This document shows, piece after piece, positions 27,015 through 36,457 of a stretch of DNA of 64,000 nt (within the stretch, counting starts at the first letter, position 1; each line of letters opens with the position of its first letter). Source of the stretch: Chloroflexota bacterium. GTDB taxonomy: Bacteria > Chloroflexota > Anaerolineae > Aggregatilineales > Phototrophicaceae. The position numbers and the translations under genes were made by a program. The stretch covers positions 94,336-158,335 of the forward strand of contig JAPPFH010000002.1 in NCBI GenBank assembly GCA_028875185.1, written 5' to 3'. The notes beneath the pieces were generated by a model. It searched no databases. It saw only the letters and a list, made by a program, of their open reading frames with translations, and was not told where the DNA came from.

Positions 27015-27894
27015 CGCGCTATTTCAGCGATTGCCGCCATGCGCGCGTTCCGTTTTCAAGCGCCGCCTCCTTTCCATTTTATTCGCCTCCGCAATGGCTG
27101 CGATCGTCGCTGGCTGCGGCTTGTCGCCCGATTGGAAGCCCGCGCCGTCACCAACCCCCTTCTCCCTGAAACTTCCCACGAGGGTGGCAAGCAATTTGAG
27201 CGCCGAAGCCCTATATGCCGATACGACGCGACACAGCGGCGTAACGAGTTTCAGATTCGCCTCGTTGCCCGCGGGCGCAGTTTTGCCGCCGGCGCCATTG
27301 GGTGATTCAGAACTGGACGTTACGGTCTTGCTCGATGCCAGGACAACGATCCGCGGCGAACTTTATCAAACCGGCGGCGCGGCGGCTCCGGCGATCTTGA
27401 TTTTAGGCGGCGAAACCGCGGCCTGGGGCGCGCTGCCAAATAAGCTATCGCAAGCTGGCTTTGTCGTATTGGCGCTGCAAATTGGACCGGCTGAACCGGC
27501 GCGCCATATCGACCTCATGCTGCGTTCGCTTATTGCGCTGCCGGCTGTAAACGCGGGCGCTATCGGATTAGTGGGCGAGGGGCGCTCCGCCGATCTGGCG
27601 ATGCTCGGCTGTGCCGTCAATACGCTCTGCGACGCCCTGGCGCTTTTCAGCCCGACATCGCGCGCGACCTTACTAAACATGATTCCGTCATTTGGCGAGC
27701 GTCCGCTTTGGCTGTCCGCGAGTAGAAGCGACGGCGCCTCGCACGCGGCCGCTATGTCGCTGTCGCAAGCCTTGCCAGGTCAGGCGAAACTTGTAGAACT
27801 ACCCAGCGGATTCGGCACAGAACTGCTGGATGCGGCGCCCGGTTTAACTGATCAGCTCGTCGCTTGGTTCACGCTGCATTTGAAGGATGCCTAA
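26998..27894 (+). CDS. Predicted lipoprotein with degenerate alpha/beta-hydrolase-like fold
   Basis: A 298-residue protein. After a basic stretch (FKRRLL), a hydrophobic segment ends in a lipobox, AIVAGC (cysteine about residue 40), so it is probably exported and lipid-anchored. The mature part has alternating strand-helix segments (AILILGGETAAWGALPNKL, GFVVLALQIG, GAIGLVGEGRSADLAMLG) like an alpha/beta hydrolase of the dienelactone-hydrolase type. The nucleophile elbow position reads GEGRS rather than GxSxG, so ordinary hydrolase activity is doubtful. I do not recognise a named family. Confidence 0.65.
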   Translation: MPAGADALFQRLPPCARSVFKRRLLSILFASAMAAIVAGCGLSPDWKPAPSPTPFSLKLPTRVASNLSAEALYADTTRHSGVTSFRFASLPAGAVLPPAPLGDSELDVTVLLDARTTIRGELYQTGGAAAPAILILGGETAAWGALPNKLSQAGFVVLALQIGPAEPARHIDLMLRSLIALPAVNAGAIGLVGEGRSADLAMLGCAVNTLCDALALFSPTSRATLLNMIPSFGERPLWLSASRSDGASHAAAMSLSQALPGQAKLVELPSGFGTELLDAAPGLTDQLVAWFTLHLKDA

Positions 27895-27960
27895 GCGATT
27901 CAAAGTAACTAACGAGATTGTCACTCAAAAAAATGGATAGCGCCAAAATAGTCGGAAACC

Positions 27961-28053
27961 TGTAGGGACGAGCCTAGGTTAGTGTCGGAGGTCAGTGTCG
28001 AAGGGCGATGTCTACGTGCCCTACGCGACCCACGTTACCCGGTGGCTCGCCCG
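27961..28053. repeat. Palindromic intergenic element combining GTAGGG and GGGTCGCGTAG cores
   Basis: GGGACGAGCC (27965-27974) pairs with GGCTCGCCC (28044-28052) at the ends of a 93-bp element. Inside, on the minus strand, are GGGTCGCGTAG (28031-28021) and ACACTGACCT (27998-27989), the same two blocks that adjoin at 13918-13939 but separated here by 22 bp. It lies in the 243-bp gap before the M20 peptidase gene; no other feature is seen there. Confidence 0.55.
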
Positions 28054-28137
28054 CAAGTTCACAAAGATTTCTGCTCGATAATGGATGACTGACTCGCAAT
28101 TCCTTGGTGACGGAAATTCGAAAGGCGAGAGGGAGAT

Positions 28138-29265
28138 TTGACGAAGCTATTGGAATACTTCAGCAGCCGCCGCGCCGACATGCTCAAATTGCTCAACGAG
28201 ATGGTCCAGCGCGAATCCTTCACTAGTGAGAAGGCGAGCGTTGATCGTTTGGTCGACTTCATGGAGAGTCATTTGCATTCGCGCGGCGCAAGCTCCGTGC
28301 AGCGCGTAGCACAGGCGGACGTGGGTGATTTCCTATTGGCAAAGTGGAACGACGAGGCTGCTGGCAAACCCTATCTGTTGCTGGCGCACCTGGACACGGT
28401 GCATCCGACCAGTTCGCCGGATACGATGCCGATCCAGATTGAAGATGGGCGATTCTACGGTCCCGGCGCCCTCGATATGAAAGCCGGCATCGTAATCGCG
28501 TTGGAAGCGATAAGTGCGCTTCGCGAGCGCAATCAATTGCCGCAGCGTCCTATCCATTTCCTGCTGACCACCGACGAAGAAATTGGCAGCCCATTTAGCG
28601 AAGCGCTAATCAAAGAACAGGCGCGCCATTGCGAGCTCGTGCTTGTAATGGAGCCGGCCACCAAAGAGGGCGCGATCAAGACTTGGCGCAAGGGCGGCGG
28701 CAAGTACAGCCTCACAATCGACGGGCGCGCCGCTCACGCAGGCATCGCGCCGCAAGAGGGAATCAACGCCATCATCGAATTCGCCCAGCAAGCAGTGGAC
28801 ATCAACCGTCTGAATGATCTGAAATACGGCACATCGGTATCGATCACCTTGGTTGAAGGCGGCTCGGCTGGCAACGTGATTCCCGCGCAAGTACGCGCTC
28901 ATATCGACACGCGCGTGCTGACTATGGAGGCCATGAATCGCTTGCATGCCGCTTTGACGAGCCTCTATCCGAAAATGCCCGGCGCCAAAGTCAACTGCGT
29001 CCGCGAGCGCCAGCGCCCGCCGATGGAACGGCGACCGGAGCTCTTCGCAAAGGCGGCCGCGATCGGCGAGCGACATGGCCTCGCCATCTACGAAGGCGGC
29101 ACGGGTGGCGGCTCCGATGGCAATTTCACGGCGGCGATGGGTGTGCCCACGCTGGACGGGCTCGGCGCTCATGGCGATGGCGCCCATGCGCCCCACGAGC
29201 ACGTCATCATCGACAGCTTGCCGCGTCAGGCGGCTTTGATCGCCGCGCTGCTGATGGAATGGTAG
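28138..29265 (+). CDS. M20-family metallopeptidase (carboxypeptidase G2-like)
   Basis: A 375-residue two-zinc peptidase of the M20 family, which removes C-terminal or acyl groups from amino acids and small peptides. Metal ligands and catalytic acids are in LLLAHLDTVHP (His, Asp), GPGALDMKAGI (bridging Asp), LLTTDEEIGSP (Glu-Glu) and LGAHGDGAHAPHEHV (C-terminal His). The dimerisation domain spans about 185-295. There is no signal peptide. The TTG start at 28138 follows an AGAGG site. It resembles glutamate carboxypeptidases; the actual substrate is unknown. Confidence 0.9.
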   Translation: MTKLLEYFSSRRADMLKLLNEMVQRESFTSEKASVDRLVDFMESHLHSRGASSVQRVAQADVGDFLLAKWNDEAAGKPYLLLAHLDTVHPTSSPDTMPIQIEDGRFYGPGALDMKAGIVIALEAISALRERNQLPQRPIHFLLTTDEEIGSPFSEALIKEQARHCELVLVMEPATKEGAIKTWRKGGGKYSLTIDGRAAHAGIAPQEGINAIIEFAQQAVDINRLNDLKYGTSVSITLVEGGSAGNVIPAQVRAHIDTRVLTMEAMNRLHAALTSLYPKMPGAKVNCVRERQRPPMERRPELFAKAAAIGERHGLAIYEGGTGGGSDGNFTAAMGVPTLDGLGAHGDGAHAPHEHVIIDSLPRQAALIAALLMEW

Positions 29266-29277
29266 CGAATAGCCAGC

Positions 29278-29307
29278 TTGCGGCACGTGGCGAAATCTGC
29301 TTATAAT
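29278..29307 (+). promoter_or_regulatory. Sigma-70-type promoter of the DUF4230-like gene
   Basis: TTGCGG (29278-29283), 18 bp, TATAAT (29302-29307), 32 bp before the ATG at 29339. The -10 is a perfect consensus. Confidence 0.55.
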
Positions 29308-29338
29308 CCCTGCGCGCTTAAACTGGGGAAGAGATTTG

Positions 29339-30193
29339 ATGTCCTATAAACAGAAAAACCACGGACTTCCCGGCCGTTCCAAATTCGCCTGGTTGGGTTG
29401 GGCTGTGGCGGGTCTTGTTCTCCTTTACCTATTGTCGCCAGTATTGGCGCGCGTATTCCTGGAAGTGAGCAAGAGCGCCAATGAATCCGCGTACTACGAT
29501 GTGCTTTCGAACTATATGGCGGAAGCTGAACTCCTCACGCTGCCCACGTCAACACCGCAGCCTACATATACACCGCAGCCCACCTATACGCCCGTTCCCA
29601 CGGCGACCAACACGCCTACGCCAACTCCGATACCGCCCGCCTTCATCATCCAGCGGATGGAAACGCAGGCGCAGTTAGTCGTGGTCAAGGACGAAGTCGC
29701 CAAGCGCAATTTCCATGTTGGCGTGAAAGACGGGCTCTGCAGCCATGGCGGCGACTTCACGGCGCAGGGCGTCATTGAAGCCGGCATCGACTTTGACGAA
29801 CTTGACGAAGACAGCGTAACTTATAATGCGCGAAGCCAATCTTATACGCTCAAGCTGCCCGCGCCTGAATTCACCAGTTGCCGGATAGAGTACATCCGCC
29901 TGGTCGAAAACTCGTTTAGCATGTGCAACCCGGATTGGGACCGAGCGCGGACCTTGGCGGAAGTTCAAGTGATGCGCGACTTCATCGCTCAATCCCTCGA
30001 AGAGGGACTGCTAGAAGACGCAGCCGAGAAGAGCGAATTGATACTGGGCGAATTCGTGCGTACACTGACTGGCAAACGCGTGCAAGTCATCTTTGAAAAA
30101 CAGCGAAGCAGCCCCAAACGCGATGCTTCCTGCCGCCCGACTGCCGGTGGCGGCTGGCGTTATAATCGCGGAAAGAATGAATGGCGGAAGTAA
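29339..30193 (+). CDS. DUF4230-like membrane-anchored protein with Thr/Pro-rich linker
   Basis: A 284-residue protein with a basic cytoplasmic tail, one membrane helix (about 16-38, WLGWAVAGLVLLYLLSPVLA), a Thr/Pro linker with TPQPTYTP repeats (about 65-95), and a mixed alpha/beta C-terminal domain resembling DUF4230. That domain includes an odd Cys set (LCSHGG, TSCRIEYI, SMCNPDW). Thr/Pro linkers are common in exported Chloroflexota proteins. The function is unknown. The ATG at 29339 is preferred to the TTG one codon earlier. Confidence 0.7.
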   Translation: MSYKQKNHGLPGRSKFAWLGWAVAGLVLLYLLSPVLARVFLEVSKSANESAYYDVLSNYMAEAELLTLPTSTPQPTYTPQPTYTPVPTATNTPTPTPIPPAFIIQRMETQAQLVVVKDEVAKRNFHVGVKDGLCSHGGDFTAQGVIEAGIDFDELDEDSVTYNARSQSYTLKLPAPEFTSCRIEYIRLVENSFSMCNPDWDRARTLAEVQVMRDFIAQSLEEGLLEDAAEKSELILGEFVRTLTGKRVQVIFEKQRSSPKRDASCRPTAGGGWRYNRGKNEWRK

Positions 30194-30199
30194 GGCTGG

Positions 30200-30748
30200 C
30201 TATATCTCAACGTAGCGCTTCCAAATCTCAGGACCCGATCCCAGCGCGATGACCAGATAACTGGTGCGCGGCGTCTTCGGCTCCCAAAGCAAGCGCATGC
30301 CTGCGACATTGTGCAGCCGATTGCCTTTGCGATGGTTGCACTTGGCGCAGGCGCAGGCGGTATTTGACCAGGTGTCTTTGCCGCCCTGGCAGCGGGGGAT
30401 GATGTGATCGATTGTGAAATCGCGTTTGCCGAGGATATTGCCCTTCACCAGCGCGCCGAGCTTGACTCCGCAATAGACGCAGGTATAGCTGTCGCGCACC
30501 AGCACGCCCTTGCGGCTCCAATGCGATTTGCGGCGCGGCACATTGACGTATGACCGCAGCGCAATTACCGAAGGCACCTCAAATTTGGTGCGGACAGTAT
30601 GCAGGTACAGCCCCGTCATCTCAACGGCGATCGCCTTGCCCCCGAGCAGCAGATTGATCGCGCGCTGCACGGTGATTACCGACAGCGGCTCCCAAGTGCT
30701 GCCATTGAGCAGCAAGACGCGGCTTTGCAGAACATTCACCCTCGACAC
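30200..30748 (-). CDS. HNH endonuclease-domain protein
   Basis: A 182-residue protein with an N-terminal region (VLLLNGSTWEPLSVITVQRA) and a C-terminal HNH nuclease domain (about 90-155). The zinc ribbon CVYCG...CAKCNHRKGNRL brackets the DHIIPRCQGG motif containing the catalytic His. This gene type is widespread in bacteria as a single cytoplasmic gene, and its substrate is unknown. The start is a GTG at 30748. It is convergent with the DUF4230-like gene, 6 bp apart, and divergent from the kinase gene. Confidence 0.87.
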   Translation of the reverse strand: MSRVNVLQSRVLLLNGSTWEPLSVITVQRAINLLLGGKAIAVEMTGLYLHTVRTKFEVPSVIALRSYVNVPRRKSHWSRKGVLVRDSYTCVYCGVKLGALVKGNILGKRDFTIDHIIPRCQGGKDTWSNTACACAKCNHRKGNRLHNVAGMRLLWEPKTPRTSYLVIALGSGPEIWKRYVEI

Positions 30749-30966
30749 GTCAATTGGCGCCTTTCAACTCGGCTCGTATGTCCAATGCAATTGACCGCAC
30801 TTATTATATACCACGAATTAGCGCATTTGCCGATTAGCGCTTGAACACGGAGCGCGCTGTGGCTTTGCCGTCAACGCGCCTTGATTCCACGCTGTCGTCA
30901 TAGTCGCAAAAAAGGGTATGATTATCGCGTGATGAATTGCCCCGAATGCGAAATCCGGCAGGGGAA

Positions 30967-32019
30967 ATGATGCTCGAGCCGCCGAAGCTGGCTGATGACC
31001 TCATCCTCGCCCAATTGAGCGCTAGCTATGACCTCAGCGTAAAGGCGCTTGAATTCCTTCCGGTCGGCAACGACGCGCGCGCCTGGTCTTATCGTATTGA
31101 GACGACAACGGGCACATTCTTCCTGAAGCTGCGGCGAGGAGCGGTGAACCCAGCAGCGCTATTTGTTCCGCGCCACTTATTGAAATGCGGCATCAACAAC
31201 GTGGTCGCGCCAATACCCGCGAAATCCGGGCGTCTGTATGCGCGCATCCAAGCCGATGATAACTACGCGCTGATGCTTTATCCCTTTATATGCGGGGACT
31301 CCCATTGGGATATGTCCTTGAGCGCGGCGCAATGGCGTCACTGGGGGCGCATTATGCGCTCTATTCATGATTCGTCTATCCCACCCGAACTCGCCCGCTA
31401 TGTCCCAAATGAAGCCTTCGCGCTGAAATGGCTCGACACGCTGGAACGCGTCGAAGCGCTGCTGGCGCGCGGCGAATATGACGGCGAAGCGGCGGAAGCC
31501 ATCGCCCAGATTTGGCGCGAAAACGAGGATGTGATCAAGCTGTGCCGCCGGCGCTACCTTGCGCTAGGCGCGCGGCTCGCGGACCGATCGCCCGAATACG
31601 TCCTTTGCCACGCCGATATTCACCGCGCCAATATCATCCTTGACGCCGCCGGCGCGCTTCACATCGTCGATTGGGACGAAACCGTGCTGGCGCCGAAAGA
31701 ACGCGACCTCATGTTCTTCATCGACGATGGCTTCTCAGCCGACGCGACCGACGCGTTCTTGAGCGGATACGATGATGCGGCGGTCGATCAGCTCGCCTTG
31801 GCTTACTACAAAGCCGATTGGGTGACGCAAGAATTCGCTGATTACGGCGCGCGCGTGTTCCTTACAGATGAATTCAGCGAGGCCGCGTTGGCGCTTGCAA
31901 CGCGCGAATTCGCCCGACTCTTCGAGCGCGACGATGTGATCGACCGCGCCCAGCGCGCTTATGCGCGTCTCCTGGCGAGCGAGGAAGCAAGCGCCGCAAA
32001 CGCCAGTCAAAAGCTATAG
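30967..32019 (+). CDS. APH-fold phosphotransferase (aminoglycoside phosphotransferase family)
   Basis: A protein of about 350 residues with the small-molecule kinase fold. The N-lobe has FFLKLRRG (the ATP-binding Lys). The Brenner motif is YVLCHADIHRANIILD (catalytic Asp, then Asn), followed by the metal-binding HIVDWDETVLAPKERDL. These are the key kinase residues and all are present. This family phosphorylates aminoglycosides, homoserine, choline, sugars and others, so the substrate cannot be named. The start is one of two adjacent ATGs (30967 or 30970) after AGGGGA. It is 3 bp upstream of the GT39-like gene. Confidence 0.82.
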   Translation: MMLEPPKLADDLILAQLSASYDLSVKALEFLPVGNDARAWSYRIETTTGTFFLKLRRGAVNPAALFVPRHLLKCGINNVVAPIPAKSGRLYARIQADDNYALMLYPFICGDSHWDMSLSAAQWRHWGRIMRSIHDSSIPPELARYVPNEAFALKWLDTLERVEALLARGEYDGEAAEAIAQIWRENEDVIKLCRRRYLALGARLADRSPEYVLCHADIHRANIILDAAGALHIVDWDETVLAPKERDLMFFIDDGFSADATDAFLSGYDDAAVDQLALAYYKADWVTQEFADYGARVFLTDEFSEAALALATREFARLFERDDVIDRAQRAYARLLASEEASAANASQKL

Positions 32020-32022
32020 CCA

Positions 32023-34521
32023 GTGTCCGATTCTCGCTTCAATCTCCTCACATACGCCTGCCTAATCCTGCTGCTGCTTGTCAGCTTTCATTTGCGCAGC
32101 TTTCGTCTCGACGAATTTCCGCCAGGCATCAGCCGAGACGAATCGACAAATCTGGTTGATGGCGTGTTCCTCAGCCAGAGCGGTCGATTTCCGCTGTATC
32201 AAGACCACGAAAGGCCCGAGCCTTTAGTTCGCGTTTATGGCGCCCTCACCGCGCTATTCTTCGGCAACAGCGTATGGGCTTTTCGCTATACGACGGCGCT
32301 TTGGGGGATGCTGTCCTTTGCCGCGGTATTCTGGGCAAGCCAGCAATGCTTTGCCGCGCAGCCGCGCCGCGTTCGCCAGTTAATCGGCTTGCTGGCATTG
32401 GCGAGCCTGGCGTCATCCTTAGGACATATCGCCATCAATCGATCGCTCTATCGCGCCGTGCCGCTGGTGTTCTTTGCCGCTCTCGCCCTTGGCTTCACTT
32501 GCCGCGCGCTAAGGCGGCCGCGGCTGCGTGATTTCGTCTTTAGCGGCGTATGCCTTTCTTTCGGCTGCTATACATACACGGCTGGGCTCGCGCTGCCCTT
32601 GGCTTACCCGCCCCTCGCCATCAATCTGGCGATCTTTCACCGAGCTTCCTGGCGTCGTTGGCTGCCGGGCTTATTGGCTTGTGCTATCGTTCTGATATTG
32701 TTGACCCTGCCAATCAGCTTTCTATTGCTGACACAGCCGGAGTCGATACTCGCGCGCGCCAGCAATGTCATCGCCACCGACGGGCAAGACTGGGCAGCAC
32801 AGATTCGTCAACTGGCGGCGCAACTGCTGGTTAGAGGCGACCCGAATCCGCAGTACAACATCGCCAACGCCCCGCTGATTCCTGCCGTATTCAGCCCATT
32901 CTTTATTGTTGGCTTCATGGTCCTGGTATTTCAATTAAAGCAGCCGGCATTTGTTCTGGTCTTGAGCCTGCTGGCCGCGGGCGCGCTGCCCACCTTGCTC
33001 ACCGATGAAGTCAACGGGCTTCGCAGTCACGCGCTCTTCGCTGTCATTCCCCTGCTTGCCGGCGCCAGCATCATCCCGCTCTATAAACTTGCCGGGCTTG
33101 CCCCGCAGTTGAAGCGGCTCATGTCGGCTGTCAGCCTGATCGGCATCGTCGCTCTGGGATGTTATTCCGCTGTCGACGCGCGGCGGACTTATTCAGATTA
33201 CTGGCTCACAGCCGACGTCGATTGGCCCGTTTGGCGCATACACAACCTGGAGCTGTCGCATAGCGAATGGTTCTTTCGGACTGACAAGAAATTCCTCGCC
33301 GATTGGATCAGCGCGCGCGATGGTCCGCTTCTGCTTCCAATTTCCGCATTTGACGATCCATTGCTGCGCGCCTGGCTGCTGCCGGACTATCCCTCGGTTG
33401 AGCCAATACCTTCAGATTTTGCGCTGCCGCCGCAAGCTCGAATCATCGTTCCCTGGTCCTTGGAAGATGGACGTTTCCAAGAGCCAATCGCGCGTCTCGT
33501 CTTGCTGCATGATGCCGTCATCACCGTCTTGCCGCCGCTTACGGACGACGAGAAACTTCTGCTCTTCAGCGAACGAGCAGGCGAGTTTGAGCTCATCATG
33601 CCGGATAGCGCCTATCCGCCTCTCGCGCGCATAAAGCCGGCACCTGCGGATTGGACGCCAATTTACACGCAGCCCCTTGGCGCCGATAGTTTGGCGCGCT
33701 TTAACGGCGAGCTGAATCTGCGCGGCTATCAGGGACCGGACACAATCTCCGGACCGGGCAAGCTCAAATTCGAATTGAACTGGTCGGTCGAGCGCCCGGT
33801 CAGTAATGAATATGGCGCATTCCTGCAGTTGTTCGATCCAAACTGGAGCGTGGTCGCGCGCCAGGATAGGCGCTTGTGGCGCTGGCTGTTTCCCACCGTC
33901 CTCTGGCCGCCCGGGCAGATCCATTCAAGAGTATTCACGCTCTCCGTCGATCAGCAGTTGACGCCGGGCGCTTATCGCCTGGTGGCCGGCGCCTGGCATA
34001 TTAACAGTGGCAATCTTCTTGCAGAGAGTTTCGTCGGCCATGCAACGGGCGCGCTTGCCACGATTGGCTGGCTCAAGGTGGCGCCGGATGAGCCGCCGAT
34101 CATTCCACACGACGCCTTGCCGCTCTCGTTTGAGTTTGCCGATGTCTTCAGCCTGAGACACATGGACGTCGAGCGCGCCGATAATGGACTCGCGACAGTT
34201 GAGCTGTATTGGACTTCAGCGGTCAACCGCCCTAACTTAAACGCCACGGTGTTCCTGCATGCGGTCGATAGGCAAGGCCAAATAGTTTCTCAGAGTGACA
34301 TCCGGCCTTGGGATGGTCGCTACCCGACATTCATTTGGGACGCGGGCGAACTCGTGGTCACCCGTCACGAACTCCAGATTCCGCGCGCGGATGGCGTCGA
34401 GCTCTTGGCGGGTATGTATCTACTGCCGGATGCGACGCGGCTAATTGCCCGGTCAAATGGCGAGCGACTGGTTGACGATATCGCCTGGCTGGGCGCAGTC
34501 AACGATCTGCTGAATGATTGA
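32023..34521 (+). CDS. GT39-like multi-pass membrane glycosyltransferase
   Basis: An 832-residue protein. The first about 380 residues have roughly ten hydrophobic helices. An early extracytoplasmic Asp/Glu motif (FRLDEFPPGISRDE) is typical of PMT/ArnT (GT39) enzymes, which take sugars from polyprenyl-phosphate donors. The last 450 residues are hydrophilic and rich in predicted beta strands, with no family I recognise. The acceptor is unknown. It starts at a GTG 3 bp after the kinase-like gene, suggesting co-translation. Confidence 0.75.
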   Translation: MSDSRFNLLTYACLILLLLVSFHLRSFRLDEFPPGISRDESTNLVDGVFLSQSGRFPLYQDHERPEPLVRVYGALTALFFGNSVWAFRYTTALWGMLSFAAVFWASQQCFAAQPRRVRQLIGLLALASLASSLGHIAINRSLYRAVPLVFFAALALGFTCRALRRPRLRDFVFSGVCLSFGCYTYTAGLALPLAYPPLAINLAIFHRASWRRWLPGLLACAIVLILLTLPISFLLLTQPESILARASNVIATDGQDWAAQIRQLAAQLLVRGDPNPQYNIANAPLIPAVFSPFFIVGFMVLVFQLKQPAFVLVLSLLAAGALPTLLTDEVNGLRSHALFAVIPLLAGASIIPLYKLAGLAPQLKRLMSAVSLIGIVALGCYSAVDARRTYSDYWLTADVDWPVWRIHNLELSHSEWFFRTDKKFLADWISARDGPLLLPISAFDDPLLRAWLLPDYPSVEPIPSDFALPPQARIIVPWSLEDGRFQEPIARLVLLHDAVITVLPPLTDDEKLLLFSERAGEFELIMPDSAYPPLARIKPAPADWTPIYTQPLGADSLARFNGELNLRGYQGPDTISGPGKLKFELNWSVERPVSNEYGAFLQLFDPNWSVVARQDRRLWRWLFPTVLWPPGQIHSRVFTLSVDQQLTPGAYRLVAGAWHINSGNLLAESFVGHATGALATIGWLKVAPDEPPIIPHDALPLSFEFADVFSLRHMDVERADNGLATVELYWTSAVNRPNLNATVFLHAVDRQGQIVSQSDIRPWDGRYPTFIWDAGELVVTRHELQIPRADGVELLAGMYLLPDATRLIARSNGERLVDDIAWLGAVNDLLND

Positions 34522-34569
34522 AGCGGCTAGCGATCACGAGCCTCGTCAGCGGCGCGCGCGACAGGAACA

Positions 34570-35388
34570 TCACTGCCTGATCATCTCGATAGCGGGCTCG
34601 CCTTCGACGGCGAAGACGCCACAGGGTCCGCCATCTTCATTCGCCAGCAGGTCGACTTCTTCACCGTCAAAGTTCAGCACCGGATGATAAAACTCGTTCA
34701 CCTTTTCCGCCTCGCCGACGATGTAATGGGCGATTAATGCGCGGCGGAATCGCGTCTCGCTGCGATTGGGGAAGCTGCCGTGGATGACCTGCCCGTTAAA
34801 AAAGACGACATCGCCCGGCTGCATGATGACCGGATGAGGCTGGCTGCCTGGAGGAATCGGCACCTGGTTTCCGCTGAAGCTCTGCGTCATGTCCGCTTCT
34901 ATCGGGCAGAGCCGCGGCAGGTCATGTGTGCGCGGCACAATCTGCAGGCAGCCATTATCTTCGTCGCAAGCATCAACCGCCATCCAAGCGGCCAAGCAAG
35001 TGCCGGGCTGTACGCGCAGAGGCGTCTGATCTTGATGCAGCGCCTGACCGCGAGCGCCCGGCGGCTTGAAATAAAACATCGTCTGCGCGGCGTAAGGCTC
35101 CGCGCCCAGCAGCGCGGTCGTCCAGGCGCGGAATCTTTCATCCAGCAGCCAATCCAGCGACAGCTTGTCCCAACGATGCGAGTGAATGATGCGCGGGTAT
35201 GCTTTCAGTGGATCGTCGTCCGGCAACAAGTGGGGGTTATCGAAGCCAAGGCCGTGCCCGGCTTCGTCGTTCAAAGCCATGAAATGCGCTTTGAAGACGC
35301 CGACTTCCTCCGCTGAAAAGAGGGCGGGTACGACGACGAAGCCCTCCGTATTGAATTGTTCGACCAGCGCGCTGTCGATCATGTCCAT
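34570..35388 (-). CDS. Phytanoyl-CoA dioxygenase (PhyH) family protein
   Basis: A 272-residue Fe(II)/2-oxoglutarate oxygenase of the PhyH family. The iron triad is visible as ALHQDQTPL (His, Asp) and NGQVIHGSFPNRSE (distal His), with Arg (about residue 226) in RFRRALIAHYI for the 2-oxoglutarate carboxylate. Bacterial members hydroxylate diverse small molecules, so phytanoyl-CoA is not implied. It is 10 bp upstream of nothing obvious on its own strand: the FemAB genes start farther right and read into it, so they may share a transcript. Confidence 0.87.
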   Translation of the reverse strand: MDMIDSALVEQFNTEGFVVVPALFSAEEVGVFKAHFMALNDEAGHGLGFDNPHLLPDDDPLKAYPRIIHSHRWDKLSLDWLLDERFRAWTTALLGAEPYAAQTMFYFKPPGARGQALHQDQTPLRVQPGTCLAAWMAVDACDEDNGCLQIVPRTHDLPRLCPIEADMTQSFSGNQVPIPPGSQPHPVIMQPGDVVFFNGQVIHGSFPNRSETRFRRALIAHYIVGEAEKVNEFYHPVLNFDGEEVDLLANEDGGPCGVFAVEGEPAIEMIRQ

Positions 35389-35398
35389 TCTCCGGATA

Positions 35399-36457
35399 TC
35401 AGATTGCGCTCAGAAATTTGGGCGCGGCTTGCTGGTAAATGTAATACAAAGTGGGATGCGATACAAAATCCCATGCGCCGATATGTCGTGTCACCTGACC
35501 GCGGAATCCACGCTTGAACTGATACACGCCCCACAGACCGTCGCTCGCGTCAAAATTATCGGGCGCGCCCCACATATCGTAGCTGGCGTATCCCTGCGCC
35601 TTCGCCCACTTGATCGCCTCCCATTGCAGCAGGTAATTCGGCATGCGCGCGCGCTCTTCATTGGCGGACGCGCCATAAAAATACCAGCACTTTCGCCCGA
35701 AATGAAAGAGGATCACGTGAGCGATCGCCTTTCCTTCGTACTCGGCAATGAATGCCTGCGCCAGCCGCGCGCGCATAAACGCCTCCCAGGCGCCCCGGTA
35801 ATATTCGAACGGGCGGATCAGGAATTTGTCGCGCTCGCCGGTGATTTGATACAGCCGGTAGAGCAGGGGGAGATCTTCAATTGAAGCCGGGCGCATGAAG
35901 ACGCCCTTTTTGCTGGCGACTCGGATTTTTCGGCGCGTATTGCCGCTCATAGCCGCAAGGATCTCGTCCTCGCTCCGATTCAGGTCGATAGTCAAGGTGT
36001 TGCGGAATTGCACTTGCGCATCGGAAAAGCGCCAACCGCGGCCCCGCAGCAACCGATTTACCGCTCGGCCCGCGCCATCGGAATGATCGTCGGCGCTGCC
36101 GGGCATGCCGGTCGCGGCAACCACATCGGGGTCGATCTTCAGCCAGACGACGCCGAGGTTTTTCGCGCGCGCTTCCAACTTGCCGAGCGCCTGCGCCGCC
36201 AGCTCTGTATCGGCGTAATCCAGGGCGGGTCCCTTGCTGACGTACATCACCTTCAGCGGGCCCAGCCTGCGCGTGAGCACACTCGCCATTGCCACGACCC
36301 GACCGCGGCGCTCGAAAGCGAGCCGCAGCGGCGCCCAGCGGCTCGTCTCCCGCTTGAATTCGCCCCACTCCCAAGTTTGCAGAACATGCGCGCCGGGCAG
36401 TTCGCGCAAGCGAGCGTTCCAGGCATCCCGCTCGTCGATTTTGCGAATCGTCAGAAT
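35399..36457 (-). CDS. FemAB-family aminoacyl-tRNA:peptidoglycan ligase, copy 1 (probable ATT start)
   Basis: FemA/FemB/FemX enzymes use aminoacyl-tRNA to build peptidoglycan cross-bridges. This copy of about 352 residues has two GNAT-like domains with QTWEWGEFKRE, VSKGPALDYAD, the NTRRKIRVASKKGV segment and CWYFYGASANEERARMPNYL. The frame has no ATG, GTG or TTG upstream of a TTG at 36409, which would remove a conserved start. Homology with copy 2 continues upstream (TIRKIDERDAWNARL). An ATT at 36457 lies 8 bp after AAAGGA and is the best start, with CTG at 36454 as the alternative. Confidence 0.83.
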   Translation of the reverse strand: MLTIRKIDERDAWNARLRELPGAHVLQTWEWGEFKRETSRWAPLRLAFERRGRVVAMASVLTRRLGPLKVMYVSKGPALDYADTELAAQALGKLEARAKNLGVVWLKIDPDVVAATGMPGSADDHSDGAGRAVNRLLRGRGWRFSDAQVQFRNTLTIDLNRSEDEILAAMSGNTRRKIRVASKKGVFMRPASIEDLPLLYRLYQITGERDKFLIRPFEYYRGAWEAFMRARLAQAFIAEYEGKAIAHVILFHFGRKCWYFYGASANEERARMPNYLLQWEAIKWAKAQGYASYDMWGAPDNFDASDGLWGVYQFKRGFRGQVTRHIGAWDFVSHPTLYYIYQQAAPKFLSAI

